Positions 25,592-33,660 of a DNA stretch of 64,000 nt are shown piece by piece. The first letter of the stretch is position 1; each line of letters begins with the position of its first letter. The translations under genes were made by a program, and so were the position numbers. Location of the stretch: NCBI RefSeq assembly GCF_030652235.1, contig NZ_JAUSBA010000050.1, positions 1-64,000 of the forward strand. The letters run 5' to 3'. The notes beneath the pieces were generated by a model. It did not search any database, was not told where the DNA came from, and saw only the letters and a program-made list of their open reading frames with translations. Source of the stretch: Cypionkella sp. GTDB lineage: Bacteria; Pseudomonadota; Alphaproteobacteria; Rhodobacterales; Rhodobacteraceae.

Positions 25592-27069
25592 AGCAATCCA
25601 TCCAGTGCGGCGACAGCGATGCTGGCCTGTTCCACATCGTCAAACGGGTAAATGTTGCCCATGATCACCTGACCGCTCTCATGCCCCTTGCCCGCGACCA
25701 ACAAAGCGTCACCGGGTTGCAGGGCATCGACGGCAAGCAGAATTGCCTCGGCACGGTCGCCGACCTCATTGGCTTCGGGACATGCGGCCATGATGGCGGC
25801 ACGGATAAGGGCGGGGTCTTCCGAGCGCGGGTTATCGTCGGTGACATAAAGCACATCGGCGTTGTCGCGCGCAGCGGCCCCCATCAGCGGGCGCTTGGTG
25901 GTGTCGCGGTCGCCGCCTGCGCCGAACACCACGATGACCCGGCCCATCACATGCGGGCGCAAAGCGCGCAGCGCGGTTTGCAAAGCATCGGGGGTGTGGG
26001 CGTAATCGACGAACACCGAGGCGCCATTCAGCCGCGTGCCCGCCAGTTGCATCCGGCCCCGCACACCCGAAAGCTGCGGCAGCACGGCGAACACATCGCG
26101 GGCGGATTCGCCTGCCCCGATCACCAGACCTGCCGCCAAGGCGACATTTTCGGCCTGAAAGCCGCCAATCAGGTTCAGCCGCACTTGGTAGGGCGTGCCC
26201 TTCCATTCATAGCGCACATCCTGACCCGATGCGTCAAAGCGCTGGCCGAGGATGCGCAGATCGCAGCCTTCGCCGGTGCCGACCGAAATCAGGCCTTGGC
26301 CGCGTGCCACCGCGATCAGCGCCACCTCATGGCCCTTGGGGTCGTTCATATTGATCACCGCCACGCCATCTTCGGGCAGCACGCGGTCGAACAACGCGGC
26401 TTTGGCGGCGAAATAAGCCTCAAAGGTGTGGTGATAATCCAGATGGTCTTGGGTGAAGTTGGTGAAGCCCGCCGCTTTCAGTCGCACGCCATCCATCCGG
26501 CGCTGATCAAGTCCGTGCGAGGATGCCTCCATCGCGGCATGGCTAACGCCCTCAACCGCAGCCAAAGACAGCATCCTGTGCAAAGTGATCGGGTCGGGCG
26601 TGGTATGGGCAGACGGCGCAGACCATGCGCCTTCAACCCCGGTGGTGCCGATGTTAATCGCAGCATAGCCCAAAGCCATCCAGATTTGCCGCGCAAAGGT
26701 CGCTACGGAAGTTTTGCCATTGGTGCCAGTCACCGCCACCATCACGGCGGGCTGGCTGCCAAACCACAGGCTTGCCGCACGCGCTATCGCCTCACGCGGG
26801 TCTTCTGCGACGATCAGGGCAGCATCAGAATCGGCCAAAACCTGTGCCGCCAGCCGTGCCCCTGCGGCATCGGTCAGGATGGCAACTGCGCCGCGCGCCA
26901 AGGCCAGCTCGATATAGCTTGCGCCATGCACCGCGGAGCCCGGCATCGCGGCGAACAGAAAGCCATCTTCCACCGCGCGGCTGTCCAGCGTGATGCCGCG
27001 CAGCACCGGGTTGCGGCCTTCGCGGGCGGTCAGGCCCAGGTCTGCGAGTGTTTTTGTCCGATCTGCCAC
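25588..27069 (-). CDS. murE: UDP-MurNAc-L-Ala-D-Glu--meso-DAP ligase MurE
   Basis: The 493-aa ligase adds meso-diaminopimelate to the precursor. Visible are the ATP site VTGTNGKTSVATF, EASSHGLDQRRMDG, NFTQDHLDYHH, and the DNPR motif (VTDDNPRSEDP) that marks DAP-specific MurE rather than Lys-type. It starts with GTG at 27069; the nearest ATG is out of frame. It lies 15 bp after ftsI and overlaps murF by 4 bases. Confidence 0.95.
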   Translation of the reverse strand: MADRTKTLADLGLTAREGRNPVLRGITLDSRAVEDGFLFAAMPGSAVHGASYIELALARGAVAILTDAAGARLAAQVLADSDAALIVAEDPREAIARAASLWFGSQPAVMVAVTGTNGKTSVATFARQIWMALGYAAINIGTTGVEGAWSAPSAHTTPDPITLHRMLSLAAVEGVSHAAMEASSHGLDQRRMDGVRLKAAGFTNFTQDHLDYHHTFEAYFAAKAALFDRVLPEDGVAVINMNDPKGHEVALIAVARGQGLISVGTGEGCDLRILGQRFDASGQDVRYEWKGTPYQVRLNLIGGFQAENVALAAGLVIGAGESARDVFAVLPQLSGVRGRMQLAGTRLNGASVFVDYAHTPDALQTALRALRPHVMGRVIVVFGAGGDRDTTKRPLMGAAARDNADVLYVTDDNPRSEDPALIRAAIMAACPEANEVGDRAEAILLAVDALQPGDALLVAGKGHESGQVIMGNIYPFDDVEQASIAVAALDGLL

Positions 27070-27084
27070 AACATACCCCCAAGC

Positions 27085-28872
27085 TTAATTCTTGACGGCT
27101 ACTAGCCCATCCAAGCTGGCGGCTTCAACCTGTGGCCGCATCCCCAGTAACGGGGCCGCACGGCGAATGATCTCGGCGGCAACAGGGACGGCGGTCCAGC
27201 CCGCAGTGCGGCGCGGTTTTGACCCGGTGTTTTCCGAAGGCTCGTCCAGCGTCACCACCAGCACATATTTCGGATCATTTGCGGGGAACACAGAGGCGAA
27301 CGTATTGATCACCTTATCATCGTAATAACCGCCGCCGCGCTTGGTTTTCTCGGCGGTGCCGGTCTTGCCCGCCACCGCATAACCCGGCACATCGCCCAAG
27401 CTGGCGGTGCCTTCGGTGACGACGCGGCGCATCATGCCGACGGCCAGAAGCGCCACACGTTTCGACAAAATCCGTTCCCCCTGCATCGGCTCGGTGCGTT
27501 TGAGCAGCGTCGGCGTCACCTTGATGCCGCCATTGGCGATGCTGGCGTAAGCAGTGGCAAGGTTCAGCGGGCTGCCCGAGATGCCATGGCCGTAAGCGGC
27601 AGTAATCGTGACGATTTCCGGCCAGCGCGCCGGGCGCAGCGGCTTCGCACCCTTTGCTTCCACCAGTTCCACCGGAGAGGCATCGAACAGGCCCAAAGCT
27701 TTCAAGAACGCCTGCTGACGCTCGCCACCAATCATCATCGCGATATGGGCGGTGCCAACATTGGAGGATTTTGCAATGATATCAGACACCGACAGCAGTG
27801 GGCCATAGTTGTGGCCCTCAAACTCATTGATCTTGAATTTGCCAAAATACATCGGCGCATTGGCATCAACAAGGGTTTCGGGCGTAAGCAGCCCCAACTC
27901 GATGGCCTGCGCTGCGGCGAAGATTTTGAAGGTCGAGCCCAACTCATAAACGCCTTGCACCGCGCGGTTGAACAGCGGGCTGTCAGACGGCTCGCCCGAG
28001 GTCGGGTTGGCGGGGCGGTCGTTCGGATCAAACGTCGGGCCAGCGGCAAGGGCGACGATTTCGCCGGTGTTGACATCCATCAGAATCGCGGCACCACCCT
28101 TGGCGTTCATCATGGTGATGCCCGCTCCCAAGACATCCTCGACCGCCGCTTGCACGGTGATATCCAGCGAAGTGACCAAAGGCGTGCCCGCTTGGGCCGG
28201 ATCGCGCAGGCGCGCGTCGGCAAATCTTTCCAGCCCGGCGGTGCCGATCACTTCGGCGCTGTTGACGCCTTCTGCGCCAAAGGACGAGCCCCCAAGGACA
28301 TGGGCGGCCAAGGTGCCATTGGGGTAAAGCCGCATCTCACGCGGGCCAAACAACAAGCCGGGGTCGCCGATTTCATGCACCATTTGCATCTGTTCGGGCG
28401 ACAGCACCTTGCGCACCCAAAGGAAACTGCGGCCATCGATGAAACGCCGCAGCAGGGCTTTCTCATCCAGATCAGGGAAGATCACGGCCAGTTCGCGGGC
28501 GACACGGGCGGGATCAATCAGATCGCGGGTTTGCACATACAGCGCATGGGTCAGCATGTTGGTGGCAAGGATCCGGCCATTGCGGTCGACAATATCGGCG
28601 CGACCCGCATCAATTTCGGTGCCTGCCGAGGCGGTACGCGGCTCGATCGGTTCCGAGGCCGCAATCGTGCCCATCCGCGCGCCGATCAGGGTGAAAGCGC
28701 CGAAAAAGCACAAAGCGAGGATGACGAGGCGGACTTGGGCAGAGCCACGGGATTTGTCGCGCATGACTTCGTGGCGCAGACGCAGGTTTTCGCGCTCGAT
28801 GCTGTCGGGGTTCTCGCCCCTTTGGCGGGCGTGCAGGATGCGGGCAAGCGGGCGCAGGGGCGTGCGGGTCAT
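27085..28872 (-). CDS. ftsI: Division transpeptidase FtsI (PBP3)
   Basis: The 595-aa septal peptidoglycan transpeptidase has a cytoplasmic tail, one membrane segment (about residues 47-68, LVILALCFFGAFTLIG), a dimerisation domain and a C-terminal penicillin-binding domain. The active-site Ser is S313 in STFK, with SSN (SSNVGT) and KTGT (GKTGTAEK) motifs intact. It works with FtsW at the septum. It overlaps the ftsL-like gene by 4 bases and is followed by murE. Confidence 0.95.
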   Translation of the reverse strand: MTRTPLRPLARILHARQRGENPDSIERENLRLRHEVMRDKSRGSAQVRLVILALCFFGAFTLIGARMGTIAASEPIEPRTASAGTEIDAGRADIVDRNGRILATNMLTHALYVQTRDLIDPARVARELAVIFPDLDEKALLRRFIDGRSFLWVRKVLSPEQMQMVHEIGDPGLLFGPREMRLYPNGTLAAHVLGGSSFGAEGVNSAEVIGTAGLERFADARLRDPAQAGTPLVTSLDITVQAAVEDVLGAGITMMNAKGGAAILMDVNTGEIVALAAGPTFDPNDRPANPTSGEPSDSPLFNRAVQGVYELGSTFKIFAAAQAIELGLLTPETLVDANAPMYFGKFKINEFEGHNYGPLLSVSDIIAKSSNVGTAHIAMMIGGERQQAFLKALGLFDASPVELVEAKGAKPLRPARWPEIVTITAAYGHGISGSPLNLATAYASIANGGIKVTPTLLKRTEPMQGERILSKRVALLAVGMMRRVVTEGTASLGDVPGYAVAGKTGTAEKTKRGGGYYDDKVINTFASVFPANDPKYVLVVTLDEPSENTGSKPRRTAGWTAVPVAAEIIRRAAPLLGMRPQVEAASLDGLVAVKN

Positions 28873-29240
28873 GGCGTTTGCGCTTCTTTTGTCGCGGCAA
28901 GCGTGCCAGACACCATTTCCCCGCCCTCAATCGGCAGGTTGGTGATCAAAGGTGCAGGCGGGAAGGTGATTTGGCTGGTGACACCGAATTGCGAGGGCAG
29001 CATGGGGAGCAGTTCCAGCCGGTCAAAGTTCAGCGTCGCCAGATCGCGCAGCCGGTCGGGACGGTTCAGATAGGCCCATTCGGCGCGCTCGATCGACAGG
29101 CTTTCGCGCAACGTGCCGATTTCGTTTTGCAGGTTAGTGACATCGCGCAGCGAGGCTTGAGTCGCATAATTCTCACGATAGGCCCAAAACCCCAACGCCA
29201 TCACAGCGAGAAACGACAGAACGTAAAGCACGGGGCGCAT
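28869..29240 (-). CDS. ftsL: Cell division protein FtsL
   Basis: The 123-aa protein has a single N-terminal membrane segment (about residues 4-22) and a coiled-coil stretch (NLQNEIGTLRESLSIERAEWAYLNRPDRLRDLA), which is the shape of FtsL, the divisome partner of FtsB and FtsQ. Sequence conservation in FtsL is low, so the call relies on length, topology, the NRPDRLRDLA segment and the position between rsmH and ftsI. The tail overlaps ftsI by 4 bases. Confidence 0.85.
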   Translation of the reverse strand: MRPVLYVLSFLAVMALGFWAYRENYATQASLRDVTNLQNEIGTLRESLSIERAEWAYLNRPDRLRDLATLNFDRLELLPMLPSQFGVTSQITFPPAPLITNLPIEGGEMVSGTLAATKEAQTP

Positions 29241-29243
29241 GGC

Positions 29244-30257
29244 TTAGCGGTGTCCTTTTTTGTTGGAAGCTTTCGGCAGATCGGGGGCATGAAGTGCCGC
29301 GCCGTCGATATCCTTGGCGGGGGCTGCGGTGCGTCGTGCCACCCGCAGCTTGGCCGAGCGCGCGCGCGTGTTTTCTTCAAGTTCAAGATCATCCGGGCCA
29401 ATCGCCTTGCGGGTGACCAAATCGAACCGCGCAGTGGTGTTTTCTTTGACCGGGGCGTAGCGGTTGGCGTTCGGCTCCTCGCCTGCTGCCTGCTGGAAGA
29501 AGCGCTTCACCACGCGATCCTCCAGCGAGTGGAAGGTGACAACCGCCAGCAGCCCACCGGGTTTCAACGCGCGTTCAGCGGCCAGAAGCCCCTGCACCAG
29601 TTGACTAAATTCCTCGTTCACCGCGATACGCAGGGCTTGGAAGCTGCGGGTGGCGGGGTGGCTTTGCCCCGGCTTGGGCCGTGGCAGGCATTTCGCGACA
29701 ATTTCGGCCAGCCGCAACGTCGTGACAATCGGCTCGGCGCGCTGTTCGACAATCGCATGCGCAATCCGGCGCGAGGCGCGTTCTTCGCCGAAATGATACA
29801 GGATATCGGCAAGGCGTTGTTCGGTTGCGGTGTTCACAATATCGGCGGCAGACTCACCGGATTGGCTCATCCGCATGTCCAAGGGGCCGTCTTTCTGAAA
29901 CGAAAAGCCACGTTCGGCCTGATCAATCTGCATCGAGGAAACGCCAAGATCCAGCACAACGCCGTCGAGCAATTCCCCGGCATGCCGGTCCATGTCAGAG
30001 AAATTCCCCGCCACCAGCCGCAGCTTGTCGCCATAAGCCCCAGCCCAAGGAGCCGCCAGTTCCAGCGCCAAAGGGTCGCGATCGACGCCGATCACACAAT
30101 CGGCCCCAGCCTCCAACAGCCCTTTCGTATAGCCGCCTGCCCCAAAAGTGCCATCCAGCCACAGCCCGCGCACCGGGGCGACAGCCGCCAACAACGGCCG
30201 CAACAATACGGGGATATGCGGAGAGCGGCCGATGTTCTGGTCGCGGATCGGGTCCAT
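29244..30257 (-). CDS. rsmH: 16S rRNA m4C1402 methyltransferase RsmH (MraW)
   Basis: The 337-aa enzyme N4-methylates C1402 of 16S rRNA using S-adenosylmethionine. Visible are [12 protein letters not shown] at the start, the SAM-binding [43 protein letters not shown], and [16 protein letters not shown]. The start at 30257 (MDPIRDQ) is one base after the mraZ stop and gives the usual N terminus; the upstream start would overlap mraZ. It is second in the cluster. Confidence 0.95.
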   Translation of the reverse strand: MDPIRDQNIGRSPHIPVLLRPLLAAVAPVRGLWLDGTFGAGGYTKGLLEAGADCVIGVDRDPLALELAAPWAGAYGDKLRLVAGNFSDMDRHAGELLDGVVLDLGVSSMQIDQAERGFSFQKDGPLDMRMSQSGESAADIVNTATEQRLADILYHFGEERASRRIAHAIVEQRAEPIVTTLRLAEIVAKCLPRPKPGQSHPATRSFQALRIAVNEEFSQLVQGLLAAERALKPGGLLAVVTFHSLEDRVVKRFFQQAAGEEPNANRYAPVKENTTARFDLVTRKAIGPDDLELEENTRARSAKLRVARRTAAPAKDIDGAALHAPDLPKASNKKGHR

Positions 30258-30258
30258 G

Positions 30259-30759
30259 TCAGCCCGCCCGCGCAGCCCGACCCACAAGGGCCAAGGGATC
30301 TACGCCATCATCGTCATCATCGTTCATTTCGGCGTCGTAGACCTCGCGGCGATACAGCTTGAAGCGGTTAGTGTAGCCCGCAAACGCCGCCTCTCCGGCA
30401 ATATCGTCTGCCGAAAACCCCATCTTGGCCCGCACTTTCAGCGGCAAAACGATGCGGCCATCGGGCTCAATCTCGACCATCACCGAGCGCGAAATCAAAT
30501 CGCGTTCTGCCTTATCGCGGTCGTCCGAACCCAGTTCCATCGCTTCGATCTTGGCGGCCAAAGCATCGGCACCCGACTTTGAATAACACTCGACGAAATT
30601 CCGGCTTTTGCCACCGTAGACCATGTAAACTTTGGGGCGTGCATCATCAGAGGAGGGGTCTTCTGCTTCCAGAATGCGGCGGAAGGCTGCTGGGATCGAA
30701 ACCCGCGCCTTGCTGTCTACCTTCTGGTAGAACTCGCCTCTGAACGCCTCACTCACCAT
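30259..30759 (-). CDS. mraZ: Transcriptional regulator MraZ
   Basis: The 166-aa protein contains two SpoVT-AbrB-type repeats ([22 protein letters not shown] and [17 protein letters not shown]). MraZ represses its own cell-wall/division cluster through direct TGGGN repeats spaced by 5 nt. Such repeats are abundant upstream (31025-31079 and 31330-31384). The C terminus carries an acidic stretch (NDDDDDG). It is the first gene of the cluster, behind a long leader with a strong terminator. Confidence 0.95.
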   Translation of the reverse strand: MVSEAFRGEFYQKVDSKARVSIPAAFRRILEAEDPSSDDARPKVYMVYGGKSRNFVECYSKSGADALAAKIEAMELGSDDRDKAERDLISRSVMVEIEPDGRIVLPLKVRAKMGFSADDIAGEAAFAGYTNRFKLYRREVYDAEMNDDDDDGVDPLALVGRAARAG

Positions 30760-30797
30760 CGGCCTTTCGGCTCCTTTTGGGGTTCTTCAACCCCTTG

Positions 30798-30841
30798 AAA
30801 TAGAAAAGGCGGACCGAGCTGCTGCCACTGCTCGGTCCGCC
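30798..30841 (-). terminator. Strong intrinsic terminator inside the mraZ leader
   Basis: On the minus strand a perfect 12-bp stem (GGCGGACCGAGC / GCTCGGTCCGCC, 30841-30830 and 30819-30808, 10-nt loop) is followed by TTTTCTATTT. It lies only about 40-80 bp upstream of the mraZ start and on the same strand. It would therefore end most leader transcripts before mraZ, as reported for the UpsM leader of Rhodobacter sphaeroides. Confidence 0.8.
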
Positions 30842-31010
30842 GTCTGTCCCATCGCTGGGCGTCCTGCTGCGCTTGCCACCTGGGGGAGATGTCTGCTCGC
30901 TCGCGCGCCGGATCTGTCAAAGTAGGAAAGGCGGGGTGCCTGTATGAGCCTGTCTTTTTCGCCTTGTTCGGGGTCTTCAGCCGCCCCTGCTTTTTATGTC
31001 CCGCCGTTCC
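30803..31010 (-). ncRNA. UpsM-like leader sRNA upstream of mraZ (5' end uncertain)
   Basis: In R. sphaeroides the sRNA UpsM (about 200 nt) arises from the mraZ leader by partial termination and RNase E processing. Here the same layout is present: no ORF of note between 30760 and 31458, a strong minus-strand terminator at 30798-30841 and MraZ boxes further upstream. The 3' end is well supported by the terminator. The 5' end given is only an estimate from the known UpsM length. Sequence identity to UpsM could not be checked. Confidence 0.5.
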
Positions 31011-31024
31011 GTCTTCGTGAGAAC

Positions 31025-31079
31025 AGGGATGCCATGGGATTTCATGGGAAGCAATGGAAATCTTTGGGTGAGCAAGGGG
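31025..31079 (+). promoter_or_regulatory. MraZ-box array A (period-10 TGGGA repeats)
   Basis: GGG or GGA cores occur at exactly 10-bp steps: 31026, 31036, 31046, 31056, 31066 and 31076, giving units such as TGGGATTTCA and TGGGAAGCAA. E. coli MraZ binds TGGGN direct repeats with 5-nt spacers, i.e. the same period. The array reads on the strand opposite to mraZ, about 270 bp upstream of its start, close to where a UpsM-type promoter would lie. Confidence 0.65.
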
Positions 31080-31206
31080 AATATCTTGTTTTCAGGCCGC
31101 GCAGAAAACAGCATCTAGTGGCCTGGGAAGCTAAACTTAGTCGGTAACGCCGCTTTCACGGCAGCGTGAACACTAGATATAGATATTCAGAATTCCTTCG
31201 GCAGGC

Positions 31207-31221
31207 CCCCATGATTTCCCA
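31207..31221 (-). promoter_or_regulatory. Additional MraZ-box-like pair
   Basis: On the minus strand TGGGA-AATCA-TGGGG forms one more pair with the 10-bp period, between arrays A and B. A weaker TGGGT lies near 31250. It may extend the operator region of the mraZ promoter. Confidence 0.4.
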
Positions 31222-31304
31222 AGAATTTTTCAAATCTGCCAAAAATCACCCAAGTCTTGCGCAGAAATAGGCCGGATCGACGAAAGATAGTCAGCCCGAA
31301 ATGC

Positions 31305-31330
31305 AAAAAACCGAGGTTTCCCTCGGTTTT
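31305..31330 (-). terminator. Terminator after the Mrp/ApbC gene
   Basis: On the minus strand AAAACCGAGG-GAAA-CCTCGGTTTTTT forms a 10-bp stem with a GNRA tetraloop and a T run. It lies about 130 bp beyond the stop of the Mrp/ApbC gene and separates it from the mraZ leader. Confidence 0.8.
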
Positions 31331-31384
31331 CCCATGGCATCCCATGAAAGTGATTCGCAGGGCTAGGTTTCCCGTGAACGCCCA
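31330..31384 (-). promoter_or_regulatory. MraZ-box-like array B, inverted relative to array A
   Basis: On the plus strand CCC cores lie at 31331, 31341, 31371 and 31381, all in one 10-bp phase. On the minus strand this reads TGGGA-TGCCA-TGGGA. The 14-mer GGGATGCCATGGGA of array A (31026-31039) recurs here exactly in inverted orientation (31330-31343), about 300 bp away. Confidence 0.5.
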
Positions 31385-31458
31385 TGTCGGGTCGGCGTAG
31401 AGTGGGTCTTCAACGCACCACCCTTCCCATCTCGCGTAGGTTTGGTTAAAAACCCACC

Positions 31459-32559
31459 CTAAGCCATACCGCCCGCAATCAGCCTTTGCGCCAGCCGTGC
31501 ATAGGCCTGCGCATGCGGACTGTCGCCCAAAGCAATCGGCGTCCCTGCATCCCCCGCCAAACGCACATCTATAGACAGCGGCAATTCGCCCAAGAACGGC
31601 AGGTCCAACCGTTTCGCCTCTGCCACCACCCCGCCATGGCCGAACAGATGTTCCTCATGGCCGCAATTCGGGCAGATATAGGTCGACATGTTCTCGATCA
31701 GCCCCAGCACCGGGGTTTTCAGCTTCTGGAACATGTCCAGCGCCTTGCGGGCATCCAGCAGGGCCACATCCTGCGGGGTCGAGACCACGATCGCGCCCGT
31801 CAGATGCGTGCGCTGGCAAAGCGTCAATTGAATATCGCCGGTGCCCGGTGGCAGGTCGATGATCAGCACATCCAACTCGCCCCAAGCCACCTGCCCCAAC
31901 AACTGCTGCAACGCCCCCATCAGCATCGGGCCGCGCCAGATCACCGCCTCATCTTCCTTCAGCATCAAGCCAATGGACATCATCGTGACGCCATGCGCGT
32001 GCAACGGCTCAATAATCTTGCCATCAGGGCTGGCCGGGCGCTTGTTCACCCCCATCATGCGGGGCTGGCTGGGACCATATATATCAGCATCCAGCAAGCC
32101 GACCCGCCGCCCCTGTTTCGCCAAGGCAACGGCGAGGTTAGAACTGACGGTGGATTTGCCCACCCCGCCCTTGCCCGAGCCAATCGCGATAATCCGGTCC
32201 ACCCCGGCGATGCGGGCAGGCCCGCCCTGATGTGGTGTCGGGTGCTGGCCGATCTTCACCGCGCCGGGATTTGCACCCAACATGGGCGGTGCCGCCGTGG
32301 CCGCTTTCGGCGCCGGGCCGTGCGCCGTCATCACCGCCTGCACATCCGTCACACCGGGCAGCGCCTTCACCGCCATCTCAGCCGCCACCTGCGCCGGGGC
32401 CAAAGCGTGCGCCTCGGCAGGCGTCGGCGCTTCAATAACGAATCGCACCAGCCCGCCTTCGACCATCACCGCGCGCACCAGATCGCGCGACACCAGCGTG
32501 CCGCCCGGCACCTGCACCCGCGCTAGCACTGCCATCACTTCATCCCGTGTCACGCTCAT
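31459..32559 (-). CDS. Mrp/NBP35-family iron-sulfur carrier ATPase (ApbC)
   Basis: The 366-aa protein has an N-terminal DUF59/MIP18-like domain (residues 1-85), an Ala/Pro linker and a P-loop ATPase domain with deviant Walker [28 protein letters not shown], and [13 protein letters not shown]. The C-terminal CPNC pair needed to hold a bridging Fe-S cluster is present. Such proteins carry or assemble 4Fe-4S clusters. It is a single gene reading towards the mraZ leader, with a terminator between them. Confidence 0.9.
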   Translation of the reverse strand: MSVTRDEVMAVLARVQVPGGTLVSRDLVRAVMVEGGLVRFVIEAPTPAEAHALAPAQVAAEMAVKALPGVTDVQAVMTAHGPAPKAATAAPPMLGANPGAVKIGQHPTPHQGGPARIAGVDRIIAIGSGKGGVGKSTVSSNLAVALAKQGRRVGLLDADIYGPSQPRMMGVNKRPASPDGKIIEPLHAHGVTMMSIGLMLKEDEAVIWRGPMLMGALQQLLGQVAWGELDVLIIDLPPGTGDIQLTLCQRTHLTGAIVVSTPQDVALLDARKALDMFQKLKTPVLGLIENMSTYICPNCGHEEHLFGHGGVVAEAKRLDLPFLGELPLSIDVRLAGDAGTPIALGDSPHAQAYARLAQRLIAGGMA

Positions 32560-32755
32560 GGTTTTTCCTTCGCCCGCATTTTAGTTTGCACGCTACTTAA
32601 ATTGGCAGTTGCGCCAGGCAAAGTTGTGCGCTTTGACGGAAAGGGCAAGCCCTGTTGACCAAACGCTCAAATATTCAGCGAAGCGTCTGTTAAAAATGAA
32701 CATTTTGCGACGCTTAGCCATGCGCTTGTTGCATGGCTGCATTGATCACTCGACC

Positions 32756-32785
32756 CATTGTGCAGTTGCAGCATTTGCCCCATGT
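32756..32785 (+). promoter_or_regulatory. Candidate heat-shock (RpoH-type) promoter for the DUF1127/sRNA transcript
   Basis: CCCCATGT (32778-32785) matches the -10 of sigma-32 promoters, and CATTGTG (32756-32762) is a weaker -35, with 15 bp between them. The homologous locus in R. sphaeroides (RSP_6037/ccaF1 and CcsR RNAs) is transcribed by RpoHI/RpoHII. A 7-bp stem GCCATGC/GCATGGC (32717-32737) lies upstream. Confidence 0.4.
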
Positions 32786-32861
32786 TACCCCTAACAGCGG
32801 AACAGAAGGGTTTAGGCATCCGGCCAAGACCAACCGCTCGCAGAACAAAAATGAGGCTATC

Positions 32862-33077
32862 ATGGCATACGTAAACACTACCCGCGCCGTCCAAGTATCG
32901 GCATCCGACCGTATCTCGGGCATCTTCGCGTCGATCTCGGCAATGCTGGCACGCCGCCGGGTTTATGACCGCACCATCCGCGAATTGCGTCAGCTGACCG
33001 ACCGTGAGCTGTCCGATCTGGGCATCGCCCGCTCGCTGATCACCGAAATCGCCCGTGAGGCAGCTTACGGCAAGTAA
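32862..33077 (+). CDS. DUF1127 small RNA-binding protein (CcaF1-like)
   Basis: The 71-aa basic protein ends in the DUF1127 motif RELRQLTDRELSDLGIARSLITEIAR. In R. sphaeroides a 71-aa DUF1127 protein (CcaF1, RSP_6037) is encoded directly upstream of the CcsR1-4 sRNAs, binds RNA and helps their maturation under stress. Here the same gene is followed 11 bp later by the first CCTCCTCCC hairpin. ATG at 32862 (MAYVNTTRAVQ) is chosen; the upstream codons are non-conserved leader. The link to CcaF1 is by family, size and neighbourhood. Confidence 0.85.
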   Translation: MAYVNTTRAVQVSASDRISGIFASISAMLARRRVYDRTIRELRQLTDRELSDLGIARSLITEIAREAAYGK

Positions 33078-33087
33078 TCCCTGAACC

Positions 33088-33596
33088 GGCCGCTACCTCC
33101 TCCCAGCGGCTTGGTTTCACGGCGCGGCGGCGCGCAACTCCTCCCTTGCGCCGTCGCCTTTTTATTGTCTTCGATGAGCCTTCCTCCTCCCTTGGGCTCT
33201 CGGATACGCGGCGATCTGGTCTCCTCCCTCAGATCGTCGCACCCTATTCGCGCGGCCCACCTCCTCCCGGGCCTGTGTGATCAGGCGGTGATCCAACCTC
33301 CTCCCTGGATCACTGCCACCTTATTTGACTTCGATGAGCCCTCCTCCTCCCTTGGGCTCTCGGACACGCGGCGATCTGGTCTCCTCCCTCAGATCGTCGC
33401 ACCCTATTCGCGCGGCCCACCTCCTCCCGGGCCAGTGTGATCAGGCAGCGGCCCTAACCTCCTCCCTAGGGTCGCTGCCGCTTTAACTCCCCGGCCAACT
33501 CCTCCCGGGCCGGAGATAGCGGTGACGCGGGCCACCTCCTCCCTGGCCTGCACGATTTGGCGGCACCCCCCTCTCCTCCTCCCTAGGGGTGCCGCC
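33088..33596 (+). ncRNA. Array of 13 CCUCCUCCC-loop hairpins (CcsR/cuckoo RNA family)
   Basis: Thirteen stem-loops follow each other in about 510 bp, each with CCTCCTCCC or CTCCTCCC in the loop. Loop motifs are at 33096, 33138, 33183, 33221, 33260, 33297, 33343, 33381, 33420, 33458, 33499, 33535 and 33575. Stems are perfect or nearly so (e.g. 211-218/230-237, 288-295/306-313 and 559-569/586-596, adding 33000). Known cuckoo RNAs carry two such loops, so 6-7 sRNAs may be encoded; R. sphaeroides has four (CcsR1-4). The motif is anti-Shine-Dalgarno and known to be stress-induced. T-runs after hairpin 2 (33159-33164) may be an internal end. Confidence 0.85.
33170..33446 (+). repeat. 117-bp duplicated unit inside the sRNA array
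   Basis: 33170-33286 and 33330-33446 are the same 117-bp sequence with three substitutions (33181/33341, 33205/33365 and 33274/33434). Each copy holds three hairpins (numbers 3-5 and 7-9). The period is 160 bp, with hairpin 6 in between. This shows recent segmental duplication as the way the array grew. Confidence 0.9.
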
Positions 33597-33660
33597 TTCC
33601 TCCCCTTGCATCTGACATGCCGCCCCACGATACTTCCGTAGGGGTAAAACAGGCGGGTTC

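Noticed and set aside
25681-30362. Long plus-strand ORFs opposite murE, ftsI and rsmH
   Set aside because: Antisense to conserved cell-wall genes, rich in Arg, His, Gln and Gly, with no signals of translation.
30944-31147. 67-aa ORF across MraZ-box array A
   Set aside because: Its codons follow the 10-bp repeat, it has no ribosome-binding site and it lies in the mraZ leader region.
33111-33440. 109-aa ORF through the hairpin array
   Set aside because: It runs through repeated hairpins and its repeats follow the RNA structure, not codons. No protein-like composition and no good start.
33088-33605. CRISPR array
   Set aside because: The only constant part is a 9-nt loop motif; spacing is irregular and the flanks are self-complementary stems, not unique spacers between long repeats. 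No cas genes are present.
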